DNA of 64,000 nt from Ceratodon purpureus (lineage: Eukaryota > Streptophyta > Bryopsida > Pseudoditrichales > Ditrichaceae), in NCBI GenBank assembly GCA_014871385.1, contig CM026422.1, forward strand, positions 10,354,896-10,418,895. Direction: 5' to 3'. A program made the position numbers and the translations under genes. Positions 10,387 to 19,815 of this stretch are shown here, piece after piece (position 1 is the stretch's first letter; each line of letters opens with the position of its first letter). The notes below the pieces were generated by a model, which was given only the letters and a program-made list of their open reading frames with translations, was not told the DNA's origin and ran no database searches.

Positions 10387-10968
10387 ATGAAAAGGGGCAC
10401 GAACTTGACCATCAAAGAGATTTTGGCTCTTGAAGAGGCCGGCTTCCAACTCCAACAACGTGGAGTACTATCACCTCGTCGTCAGTTCCAGGTTTCTGCT
10501 AATATGCCGCTTCCAAGGAGTCATTTCCCGGTTCCTGTCAATCCGGATACACACCCAACGACTCGAAACGGATATGCCATCAGGAGAAGTTCTGACGCTC
10601 CTACCTCCGACCACCGAAACAAGTGGAGCAGCGCGGGTCTCATGAACAACTATTGGATTACAAATGTCACATCGATTCCATATCCAGGATTTGGCTGCGT
10701 CATCTCCTTGAAGAGTCCAAGTGAAACAATATATTGTATCACCATCACGGACTTCCCTGGATGTACTTGCCCCGACTTCATGAAAATGACTTCTGAAACC
10801 CTTGGCAAAAGAGGCCAGTGGAAGTACTGCAAGCATGTTTATTATATCTTCCGCTATCTATGTGAGATGGATTACAAGGTTGATACTTTTATGCACGCCC
10901 CTAGCTTTAGCTTCAACGAAGTTATGCGTGTTCTGGAGATGGCCAAAGTTGCTGAACCGCTTCAGTAG
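10387..10968 (+). CDS. SWIM zinc-finger protein encoded within the transposon
   Basis: A 193-residue frame begins at ATG 10387. The C-terminal half contains a SWIM-type finger: C126-x-C128, then C148-x-H150, within ITDFPGCTCPDF and WKYCKHVYYIFRYLC. SWIM fingers are typical of Mutator-like transposases and of proteins derived from them, where they bind DNA. No DDE catalytic core precedes it, so this is either a truncated transposase C-terminus or an accessory protein of the element. It is divergently arranged with the methyltransferase gene, about 60 bp away, so the two could share a promoter. An alternative short frame starting at the ATG near 10364 overlaps the start, so the N-terminus is uncertain. 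Confidence 0.6.
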   Translation: MKRGTNLTIKEILALEEAGFQLQQRGVLSPRRQFQVSANMPLPRSHFPVPVNPDTHPTTRNGYAIRRSSDAPTSDHRNKWSSAGLMNNYWITNVTSIPYPGFGCVISLKSPSETIYCITITDFPGCTCPDFMKMTSETLGKRGQWKYCKHVYYIFRYLCEMDYKVDTFMHAPSFSFNEVMRVLEMAKVAEPLQ

Positions 10969-11173
10969 TTTCTCATGGTTAGACTGTGAAATTGAGTGAC
11001 CAATACAACTCAAGAATACAGTATATGAATAGCGGAATTGATTTGTTTTGGATTTGTGTTAGATTTGAAATCCGCAAAGCATAAATGAAGGTCACTATTT
11101 ATTTATATATTGTCCACCTCTCGAATGTGTTCGCGGAAAAATGAAGACCAAAAAAAAAATTCCTACATGGTTA

Positions 11174-11213
11174 GGGAATATTCACCTCTCGGATCCGAGA
11201 GGTGAATATTCCC
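11174..11213. repeat. Perfect 40-bp palindrome
   Basis: GGGAATATTCACCTCTCGGA is followed directly by its exact reverse complement, centred on the BamHI-like GGATCC at 11191-11196. It lies about 330 bp inside the right end of the transposon, downstream of the SWIM ORF. It can form a 20-bp cruciform and might act as a terminator hairpin or a subterminal protein-binding site (inference). Confidence 0.95.
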
Positions 11214-11478
11214 TCATACCTTGGAAATATTCTTCTCAAGAATCCTCGACCACAAAAATGCAAAAAAAAATTTTAAAATAAAAATTGGATATACATTCTG
11301 TATGTGACTTAAACAGTAAGCTTTTCCCTCCAACCATTAACATTTGATGGATTCCACGGTTATAGGGTCTACTTTATTTGCGTTCATGTATTCCAACGAA
11401 GTGTCCTAAATTGCTCATCATTGTTTGATTGCTCTCCAAAAAATTCCAAAAAAAAAAAATTAAATTAAATTTTTACCT

Positions 11479-11546
11479 AAAAAATTGAAAATTTAGTGCT
11501 CACCGCTCACTGCTCACCGCTCACCGCTCACAAGATAGCGTCGCTG
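11479..11546 (-). repeat. Right terminal inverted repeat
   Basis: Reverse complement of the left arm, ending CGTCGCTG and followed by the target duplication GCACAATACC at 11547-11556. It carries the same five 7-mer GTGAGC(G/A) units on the minus strand. Confidence 0.9.
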
Positions 11547-11556
11547 GCACAATACC

Positions 11557-14141
11557 TCTAGCAAAATGGTAAGGTAGTGGTGCCAGAAACCCAGCAAATT
11601 TCAGGTGTGCATACTTAGAACAGTGGTACAAATGATTTAGAATTTTTAGATGGTCTGCAAAGCTAGTGCAAGTCCATCCCAAAAAAAAAAAAACATTTTT
11701 TGAGTAAGTCTCTAATTTCCTATGAATTTTTGATGTCAAGCCTTAGGTGGGCTACAAACCGAGCATAGAGTCTTGACATTCATGAGAGGTTGGATTCTCA
11801 AAATAAATAGCTACTGCACCAATCATAAGCATTCACGTTTTAAGGCATGGACGGTTTTAGCAACACTCTTGAACAATTTCTGGAAAACAGTCTGTACAAG
11901 TTTTTGGGACCCTACACTAATGGCTTTTGCTCGGTTTTTGGAGCCGCTCGATTTTCAGTACCACTACCTTAAGGGTACTAGCACTAGTCACTTTGTGAAG
12001 GACCACCTGTTGAGCCTAGGTGTACCAATAACCATGAGCAGCATAAATCAATAAGTGGTAGTGTGGAAATAGCTCAAATCAACGTGACTCTTTCTTGGTT
12101 TTTGAATCATTTGCACATGGTTTTGGTATCCTTCTAGTATTACTTACTTAAAAAATTGTATTAAAACCTTTAAAAATTCACAGAAAAATTAAAACAATTC
12201 CAAATTTTTTGAATTCTTAGTTGTACATATGCTTTATGATTGTCCGACCTTTTTTTTTCTTTTTTTCTTTTTTTCTTTTTCTTTTTTTCAAATCAATTGT
12301 GCCATTTAACCAATAGAGAAGCTCCAAAAGTGTCGGCTTTTAATGTTATTACTTTAATCCAATACATCTAGAATACTCAACTTGTGGCATTATAGGAAAA
12401 ATGACCATTATTTTTTTATTAAGTAATATGATATAATATGGCCGCATCAATATTATGATTTGTTTTATATTATCCTTTGATGGATACAAGAATGGACGCA
12501 CTTACACTCATATGCTTGGTGTTTAGAAGCCATCTTCAAAATTTGACACTTACTATAATTGTTATTTATATTTATAGATATTTGTAGTTTACAATGACAA
12601 TTAGCTTTCATTTTTAAACTCCTTTTGAATTGATTGTGGTTCCGTTCTTTGTTAAATTAGAGCATAAGAGATTCTAAACAACCAATGTTATTGATTAAAT
12701 ATTACCAATTCATTAAAGTTATACTAACAAATTAATCTTCAGTGAGTGCATATTGTAGGTCTATAATCTTTTATGCTTTAAATAAGTGTTGTTTGTCCAA
12801 CATACAATTGATATTTCAGGTAAGTTCCTACAATGTCAATTTTGAATATGAATTTTTTGAATTTTTTTGGAGACATAGGGAATTCGATGACCTTTGTGAA
12901 AATATGTAATCTCCTTCTAAGCCTTTAGTGAAAATAGTTATGCTTCTCTAAGTCATTTTTCTTTGACAGGAAGCAGCTTCCATTTTTTTGCTATACCACA
13001 CTACTACATTGAGATTTTTTATAAAAATAACTTATATGATTGCCTTGGAGATTTTGAAAAGAAAAAACTTGGACCATAGTCAAAAAATATCATTCCATAA
13101 TGATTAAAAAGAATTCTCCCTTCTTTGCAAAGATGCAAAGAATAAAAATAAAAATTCTTTATCATATAAAAAATGGACATTTTGTTTTTTTATCTTCTAC
13201 TTTAAGAATAGACAATAAAACTTTGTTTTGATCATATTGATTTGAACTTTATAAAAAATTGACTTAGCAAAAATAAAATGTGTATTCACAATCATTATGT
13301 ACTTGTATTTCATTCACAATTATATTTACAATGTTAAATACAATTTTAACCTTTAATATTTTCCGTAAAAGAATCTAAAACCATGTACATCATACTAGTA
13401 TCTAGTTTAGACCTAGTGTGGTGCAATAATTTGACATAAAAAGAAGTCAAAGTCTTTGATCATGTTTGGATAAGATGTGAAAAAATAATTTTATTTACTT
13501 CAAACTTTATAATCTTCCAATTTGAGCGATCCAATATTGAAAAAATAAAATAAAATGTGCATGATTGTTTAGTAATCTTAGGCAAGATACTAAAGTCAAA
13601 CTGCAAAAAATAACTCTTGTTTTGGTTTCATAATTTACTTTTTGTTTGAGGAATGACAATTTTGTATTATTTTTGTTGAAAAATGTTTGGGGAATTTTAG
13701 AGACCAAGGTAAGAATAAAAATAAAAGTATAAGATTTTTTTGTGATTCATATTTGAGTTAATTATAACCCAATTTCTATAAACATTGGTCACTTCAAAAG
13801 AATTTATTTAAAACATAATAGAAAAAACTTTACTGACTAAGCTCGGTGTGGACATTAATAAAAAATTGAATTGGATAAATTTTATCTTAAAATTCAATAC
13901 TAGCGAATTGATAGTAAACGAAAAGTATAAATGAGTCGTTTTGATGTTAAGATTCTAAACATGATATTAATGGGATATAAAAAACAAGTTAGCATTTTCA
14001 GTTATAATTGTTTTGCTAGATCACCCTTTGAAGGACCAGCTTTGTCTTGAATTGGCAGTCATTTTTGCAGAATGGTTCTTTCATCATGATAGAAGTGTAA
14101 GATGCAGTGTTTGCTTGTTTTGATTACTAATTCCAATATAA
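11557..14141. other. A/T-rich intergenic region without recognisable genes
   Basis: No gene signature was found on either strand. Of note are a pyrimidine tract at about 12250-12290 (T-runs interrupted by C) and a short inverted match between 11570-11585 (GGTAAGGTAGTGGT) and about 11958-11974 (ACCACTACCTTA). The latter may mark the remains of an older element into which the 4.7-kb transposon inserted. Confidence 0.5.
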
Positions 14142-15066
14142 TTAACCCCTAAAAATCCAGCCGTTTTTGGAAGCTCCAAGTTCCAAAACTGTCATTTTTG
14201 ACCGCTTTGTGAGAATGACGGTTTGGACCAGATTTTCTTCCTTGTTTTAGACATCTGACCGTAAGATCTTGTACTTTACCCTCTTTAAAAGTACTTGTGA
14301 AATTTTCAACCGTTAGATGTTTACCATTTGTGAGATTATAATGTTCAAAGTTGCAGCAAAAGTTTTTTTTGGTATAAACTGAACGACATAGGGTAAATGG
14401 TGAAAATGGGGACTTGATGTTCATTATCCCAAAAAATTTGCTCATATTTTTTTACATGTAGGTAATCAAGTGGGGTACCTCCATAAATGTTTTTAGAGAA
14501 TTATTCCTTTTTTAGGACCTTCATAAAAATTATTTTCTAGAAGCGGGTCTAAAAACGTTGATATCGTAAAACATGTATGACGTTAAGTATACTTGGTTTT
14601 AGAAAAATCTAAACGATGGTTAGGTTCCTTAAAACATTTTTTATTTTTGGGCGAAATTGTTTTTGACAAATTTCAAAATTTCAAATTTTAACGAATGTTA
14701 AAAGAAATAATTCAAAATTTTGAAGCTTGTCTTTGTAATTTTTGGAGGTTGCCCTTGTAAAATTGGTTTATTTTTTGACTTTGGTCTCTTTGGAATCTGA
14801 GTGGTGGTTTGGTTATGAAAATATTTCAAGAAAAAAAATTTTAAAAACCCTAATTTTAAGCTGCCCGTTTTGGACTTGAAACCTAAAATTTCTAGATGAA
14901 GGTCTTAAAATTGGAATATGGCTTTGAAAATTTTACCACATACACTTTGCAGTATAGGAAGAATCTAGTAAAAATCTTAGGCAAAAATATGAATTTTAAC
15001 CCCTTCATCTTGGCTGTCCAAAACAGCAAATACCCATTTCGGCTTTCCTGGATTCTTAGGGGTTAA
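14142..15066 (-). mobile_element. TTAA-flanked TIR element, copy A (917 bp, inverted)
   Basis: The element is 14146-15062, bounded by TTAA on both sides (14142-14145 and 15063-15066). Ends are CCCCTAAAAATCCAGCCG and, read inward from the right, CCCCTAAGAATCCAGGAAAG. The interior aligns by eye with the two copies at 29.4 and 52.5 kb when reverse-complemented: shared phrases include ACCTTCATCTAGAAATTTTA, GGTTTCAAGTCCAAAACGGG and TAAGATTTTTACT. No intact ORF is present, so the copy is non-autonomous. TTAA target sites with CCCC/CCCT ends are characteristic of the piggyBac superfamily; that assignment is an inference. Confidence 0.8.
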
Positions 15067-15348
15067 TTTACAATTTGGTCTTGGATCCATGATTAAGTTG
15101 TTGTGCAAAAGTTGATGTCACATTGAGATTCTCCCTCATAGTAGTGTCACCAAATCTCACTACCACCCGAGATGAATTAATTAATAAACCGGGTTTCCGG
15201 GTATATAAAGCATGGGCGGGCTCTCCACCCTTTGAACCCTAATCATGTGAGGCCTCTCCACCTCTCCCGGAGCTCTCAACGAATTATGACAGTAGTTCAA
15301 GATATTTCGACGTTGAAGTTAGAAAGAGGGAGGTAAACTCGAGACTGC
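15067..15348. other. Intergenic segment with a TATA-like motif
   Basis: It contains TATATAAAG at about 15201, followed by a C/T-rich stretch, but no ORF of note follows. GAGATTCTCCCTCATAGT at about 15124 resembles GAGATTCTCACTCATAGT at 22637, so part of this segment belongs to a dispersed repeat. Confidence 0.35.
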
Positions 15349-15694
15349 AGGGGGACCCCGTCTCTAAATCCCCCGGTGGTCTTAATGACGAGGCGGGCCC
15401 CAACCCTCCTCCTCCCCTTTCTCCTCCCCTCCCTGTTTCTATTTTTAGTGGAATTGTGGCCCTTTTTTAGTAAATTTTATATTTTTAATGGAATCTGGGA
15501 CCCCGAATTAGTCTAGGGGAACCGACTCAATTATTTTTAGTTAGTTTATGTATTTTTTTTATTTTTTTTATTTTTTTATTTTTTTTTCATTGACAAGCAA
15601 AATATAGGGGGCTTTTTGCCCCCTCCAATGGGAACCCTGGTTGGGGCCCGCCCTGTCATTAAGACCACCGGGGACTTAGAGACGGGGTAGGGGG
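15349..15694. mobile_element. 334-bp MITE with 50-bp TIRs and a 6-bp target duplication
   Basis: Arms 15355-15405 and 15639-15688 are inverted repeats (ACCCCGTCTCTAAATCCCCC in the left arm, ACCCCGTCTCTAAGTCCCC from the right), both continuing GGTGGTCTTAATGAC and GGCGGGCCCCAACC. Both ends are flanked by AGGGGG (15349-15354 and 15689-15694). The interior is T-rich and noncoding. The superfamily is uncertain; the 6-bp duplication is unlike Tc1/mariner or PIF/Harbinger. Confidence 0.8.
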
Positions 15695-16532
15695 ACTACC
15701 GGTTTAATTGGTGTGTTGAGGGGTCCAGGTGGAGGGGGTGTGCATGGGTCCACAGGGGCGTTGGGGGGCTAGGATTTGGTGCTCCTCCTCGTCACGTTCC
15801 TCCCCCACCACGCTCACTCCATGTGCACTTCAGTGAGCCAGGTTGCCTGGTGCATGATTTGCATCGACAGCCTCTGCTGTATAAGAAAAAAGAGCGGCCT
15901 TCACCGACGATGGAGGACATGCTTCTCATCAGTTGACACCATTTGGTAGTTGGAACTTAAAGATGACCAATCAATCATACCCAAAATATCTTATCTTTTT
16001 AAATTTATCAACAAAAAAAATTGATTTGTCCAATTTGAGGAATTTCAATTTGTTGTACTTTGCCAATCTAAATTCACATTGAATATTATATTCTAGGTAT
16101 CTTAACTTATAAAGTAAATAAAATAAAATAAAATCTAATCATATTTAGTTTGTTCATTAAATTATTTCACGGAAATTTGAAAAAGAAAAACCAAGTGTTG
16201 ATGTAAGACTTTAAATATAAAATGAATTGTTTTTTTATCAAAATGTAAAACAAAGTTATAAGTGTTAGTCAACAATTTTATTGTTGATTGAAGATCTAAA
16301 TAATTCTTTTGCATATAGAAGAATTAGAAAAATATTTTTATTCAATCTATCTAGTAGTATGTAATAAAAATATATATACAATTTAATTATTCATAAAAGC
16401 TTCAGGATAGGTTTCTTTTCAAAAAGTCATTGATTAAAAAATTTAATGATTTAAAATAGTAAGGAAAAACATTGATTTAAAAATAATCAACATAATTATT
16501 AAATAAGGATTTATTTGACTTGATTAAAAAAC
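15695..16532. other. Intergenic, no gene recognised
   Basis: The first 200 bp are G/C-richer and then give way to A/T-rich DNA. I see no coding exon, RNA gene or clear element. Confidence 0.4.
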
Positions 16533-17739
16533 AATTTAAAGGTAAATGATTGTACAAGTCTAGTGCAAATATAATTTTTGTTTGCATTGACGGTTCATAG
16601 AAAAATTATGCTACTTGAAGTATTTCCTTTTACTTTGCAGCAATTTAGGCAGTTCTGATACACTATCCACTATTTTGTTTCCTTTTAATTTAATTTAATT
16701 AAAGGAAAAAAAATCTACTACCCTTTGGCTAAAGACTTTATTTCAAAATAATCCAAAAATAAGGTTATCTTTATGAAAATACCTTTGTCATGTGAGCATT
16801 GGATTAGAGGTGGATCGAACAAACACTTAATTCACTTCGGTCTCCTCCGGAGAACGTAGTTTCTCTCTCTCTCTGACATAGATTGTAGTTTCATTTTTAT
16901 TCATTGTATTTTGTGCAATGGATGTTACTAACTCTGTTGTTAACTACAAAACATGGTTTTCAAAATCTTTAAAACTTCTTCCAACTGCGGTTTTAGCAAC
17001 TTATTGGACCACTAATTTTGAATGAGTACATTGGTCTAGATTTAGGACATGAAACATTATAAAAAGAATTCTAAGTTTTCAAATTACTCCAATCAAATCG
17101 CATTGATTCCTTACATATTAACTTCTAAAGCTCTTTAGTGTTTTGGAGCGAAATTGTCCAAAAAAAACTTTTGCTGATAGCAACCTATTGATTTTGAGAA
17201 TTAATGACTTTATGAGATTTGTAACCTCAAGTTTTTGTACCTACCTAGTACACAAGGGTGTAGACAAATGTTGAGACGGATCCACCTTAAAAAATTAAAA
17301 AATTATAAGATTCAAAGTCATCATTAAAATAACTATCATTCCAAATTTCAAATTTGAATTGCATCTTAAAGAACAACACTGGTTGAACAAGCTAAAATGA
17401 TTTTTCTACATAGGTTTAATTTCTATAAATATACATTCATCACTAATTTTTTTAAATTTCTATTTAAAGGTAAATGATTGTACAAGTCTATTACAAATAT
17501 GATTTTTGTTTGCATTGAATGTTGATAGAAAAAATTTGCTACTTAAAGTATTTCCTTTTACTTTGGAGCAATTTGGAGAGTTATGATACACATATCCACT
17601 ACTTTTTTCTTCCTTCCTTTTAATCTACTTAATTCAAAGGAAAACAAATCCTACTTGATCATCCTTTGGCTGGAGACTTTTATTTTTTTTATTTTTTTTA
17701 TTTTTTTAAATCCAAAAATAAGGTATCTCTATGAAAATT
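16533..17739. repeat. Pair of diverged direct repeats, about 250-280 bp each
   Basis: Copies lie at 16533-16780 and 17461-17739. Both begin ATTTAAAGGTAAATGATTG, continue TACAAGTCTA, share TTTTTGTTTGCATTGA, GTATTTCCTTTTACTTTG and CCTTTGGCT, and end with AAATAAGGT and TATGAAAAT. Their starts are 928 bp apart. They could be LTRs of a small old element or a segmental duplication; no PBS or coding signature lies between them. Confidence 0.75.
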
Positions 17740-18591
17740 AAGTTTCTAATTCATCTCTTATTAATTAGAGTCTTCAAAATTAACCTCATATGGATTTAAA
17801 TAAATAAATATCCATATAAATAATTTTACATTCTTTGGTTTATTTTAGCCTTTATAATTTGTTTACTTTGAAATTCTATAGAATAAAAATGATTAATGAA
17901 CAAAGGACTAACCAATTGAGATATGCAACTACTAATTTGAATGTTTAACTATGAAAATTTCTTTTATTGCCTTTATACTTTGACTATTTGATGAAAAAAG
18001 GTAAATTTTTAAAAGATTAATTTTAAATCATATATATATCTAAACACAGACTTACAGAAAAGTATAATTTGCTGAATTTATATCCAAGAAAATAATTCCA
18101 AACTCCTAAGTCCCAATATTAGGAATACAAAAGTAAAAAAATATGAAAAATTCAATTTTAATTTTACTTTCAACTTTTAACTTATTTAAAGTAAATGTTT
18201 TGTGGTTTCAAAGTCCAATAGACAACATGAAGTTAGAGGATATACGATAAGAGCATCATTGAATATTTTTGTTTTTAAAATATTATATACATATTCATGT
18301 TTGGTTTTGACGAATAAAATGTTTTGTTGCATTTTATAAATGACTATCAATTATTTATATACATTCTTTAACAACTTTTGCTTTTCAATCCACTTTTTAT
18401 TTTATAAATATAATTTTTTTATTATATTTTTACTTTAGCTTCATTATATAAGATCTTCATCACACAAAATCATTTTATATTATTCAAAGTATAAGGCTCC
18501 TTACCATTCTCATCAATCTTCCACGTTTTGAATAAAATAAATCATCTCATAAAGTGAAACAAGTTGGTCTTATTACGTGAGTTAATATACG
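17740..18591. other. A/T-rich upstream flank of the F-box gene
   Basis: No gene is visible. The last few hundred bases presumably hold the promoter of the F-box gene, but no element could be assigned with confidence. Confidence 0.35.
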
Positions 18592-19815
18592 ATGGCTTTC
18601 AATGGTGCATTATGGAGTCAACTTCCTTTGGAAGTAGTTGAACAAATATTGTCTATTCTACCCATACCGGATTTGTGTAGATATTGCACTACATGCAAAA
18701 CATGGAATGAGCTCATCAACAATCCGGCCTTTAGTGTGCTACATGTGCGCAATAGAAATAAACATTTGCCTTTTATAGCAATACATTCTATTACCACTTC
18801 CATTCAAGATGAATATATTGATGGAAGCCAAGTATTGTGTTTCCTTGACATTAGCTCAAAGAAATGGTACTCGATGAAACCTCATAATGCTCTTGAAACA
18901 TCATTTCTATTGGACCCTCGAGACTTTGAAATTGTAGCGATGGATGGAGGTCTTGTGCTTCTCAAAGCTCTCGCGAGAGCATCTAAACCATGTCATTATG
19001 AAAGTGGTTGTACACAACTATGTGTGTGGAATCCTATAAAAGACATGGAGATTAAATTACCATGTGGACCATATTATTCCTTTCCACTCATAAATTTTGT
19101 TGTTGATGACATTGCCGAGACTTTCAAGGTATTTCTTATAAAAGGAGGTGCCCAGGAAAGTCCCGTGGTGAACATATATGATTCCTTAATGAAGGAGTGG
19201 AAGGCGTCAAGCAAACTTGAAATGAAGAATATAAAGGAAATTTCAATCATACAAAGTATTGTATTTCAAAATTTTTTATACATTCTATGTTCTGTTCATG
19301 GTGTAAACCTTCCTATAGAAGGGGACTATGAACTATGGAGGTACAACCATCTTGCGGATATTTGGGAAAGATTGCATTTTGCAGAGGGTTGTTTTCTTGA
19401 ACATTCTTACGTAGGGAATAGATGGTATGAACAATTCATTGTAAGCGACGAACGTCTTTTTGTTACATATGGACGACATGAATACATATCACAATATGTA
19501 TTTGAAGTGCATGAAATTGATATCCAAAGTAGGGCCACAAAGGTATTGTTGAAATGGACAAGAACGCACATTATGACGATTTTTGATATAGATGTCACAC
19601 ATAATGAATATGATTTTGACATATATGGTGCCGGTTTCAATAAATCCCTCATGCTTGTGTTGAGTTTATCAAGAAATGTTGTTATTTTTGATGTAGAAAC
19701 AAAAGAGACCAATTTAGAGTGGCCTCAACTTCCTTTGAAAGAATTAAGCGTGGACGAGAAATATTCAATTATAGGGAAGCAAATGGACTTCCTTCTTCCT
19801 GGTACACTAAAGTAA
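18592..19815 (+). CDS. F-box protein (SCF substrate adaptor type), intronless
   Basis: A single open frame of 407 residues starts at ATG 18592 (G at +4). Residues 8-50 fit the F-box consensus: WSQLPLEVVEQILSILPIPD, then CRYCTTCKTWNELINNPAF. This domain would bind SKP1 and bring substrates to an SCF ubiquitin ligase. The remaining 350 residues resemble the beta-propeller/kelch-like associated region of plant F-box proteins (repeated aromatic, WNP-type and LWRY-type patches such as CVWNPIKDM and YELWRYNHL), but no clean kelch motif was counted. Intronless F-box genes of this form are a large, fast-evolving family in bryophytes. The gene is much more A/T-rich in codon use than the PAL and GT47 genes and sits alone in repeat-rich DNA. 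The substrate is unknown. Confidence 0.85.
   Translation: MAFNGALWSQLPLEVVEQILSILPIPDLCRYCTTCKTWNELINNPAFSVLHVRNRNKHLPFIAIHSITTSIQDEYIDGSQVLCFLDISSKKWYSMKPHNALETSFLLDPRDFEIVAMDGGLVLLKALARASKPCHYESGCTQLCVWNPIKDMEIKLPCGPYYSFPLINFVVDDIAETFKVFLIKGGAQESPVVNIYDSLMKEWKASSKLEMKNIKEISIIQSIVFQNFLYILCSVHGVNLPIEGDYELWRYNHLADIWERLHFAEGCFLEHSYVGNRWYEQFIVSDERLFVTYGRHEYISQYVFEVHEIDIQSRATKVLLKWTRTHIMTIFDIDVTHNEYDFDIYGAGFNKSLMLVLSLSRNVVIFDVETKETNLEWPQLPLKELSVDEKYSIIGKQMDFLLPGTLK

Larger units (their letters stand above)
6826..11556. mobile_element. TIR DNA transposon (Mutator-like features) carrying SWIM and DNA methyltransferase-like genes
   Basis: The element spans 6836-11546 (4711 bp). The left arm 6836-6903 and the right arm 11479-11546 are inverted repeats of about 67 bp. 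They begin CAGGAATGCTATCTTG and CAGCGACGCTATCTTG, and each contains five 7-mers of the form GTGAGCG/GTGAGCA. Immediately outside both ends is the same 10-mer GCACAATACC (6826-6835 and 11547-11556), a perfect target-site duplication. Duplications of 8-11 bp and a SWIM finger both fit the Mutator superfamily, but no DDE transposase core was found, so the element may depend on another copy. Inside are an A-rich tract (about 7100-7400), a 30-bp minisatellite, a methyltransferase-like gene on the minus strand, a SWIM ORF on the plus strand and a 40-bp palindrome near the right end. The near-identical TIRs suggest fairly recent movement, although the methyltransferase gene is already broken. Confidence 0.85.

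Noticed and set aside
14146..15062. Interstitial telomere repeat, from CCCCTAA/TTAGGGG at the ends
   Set aside because: Only a single unit at each end, in inverted orientation with TTAA flanks, and the interior matches two other copies; a transposon end is the better reading.
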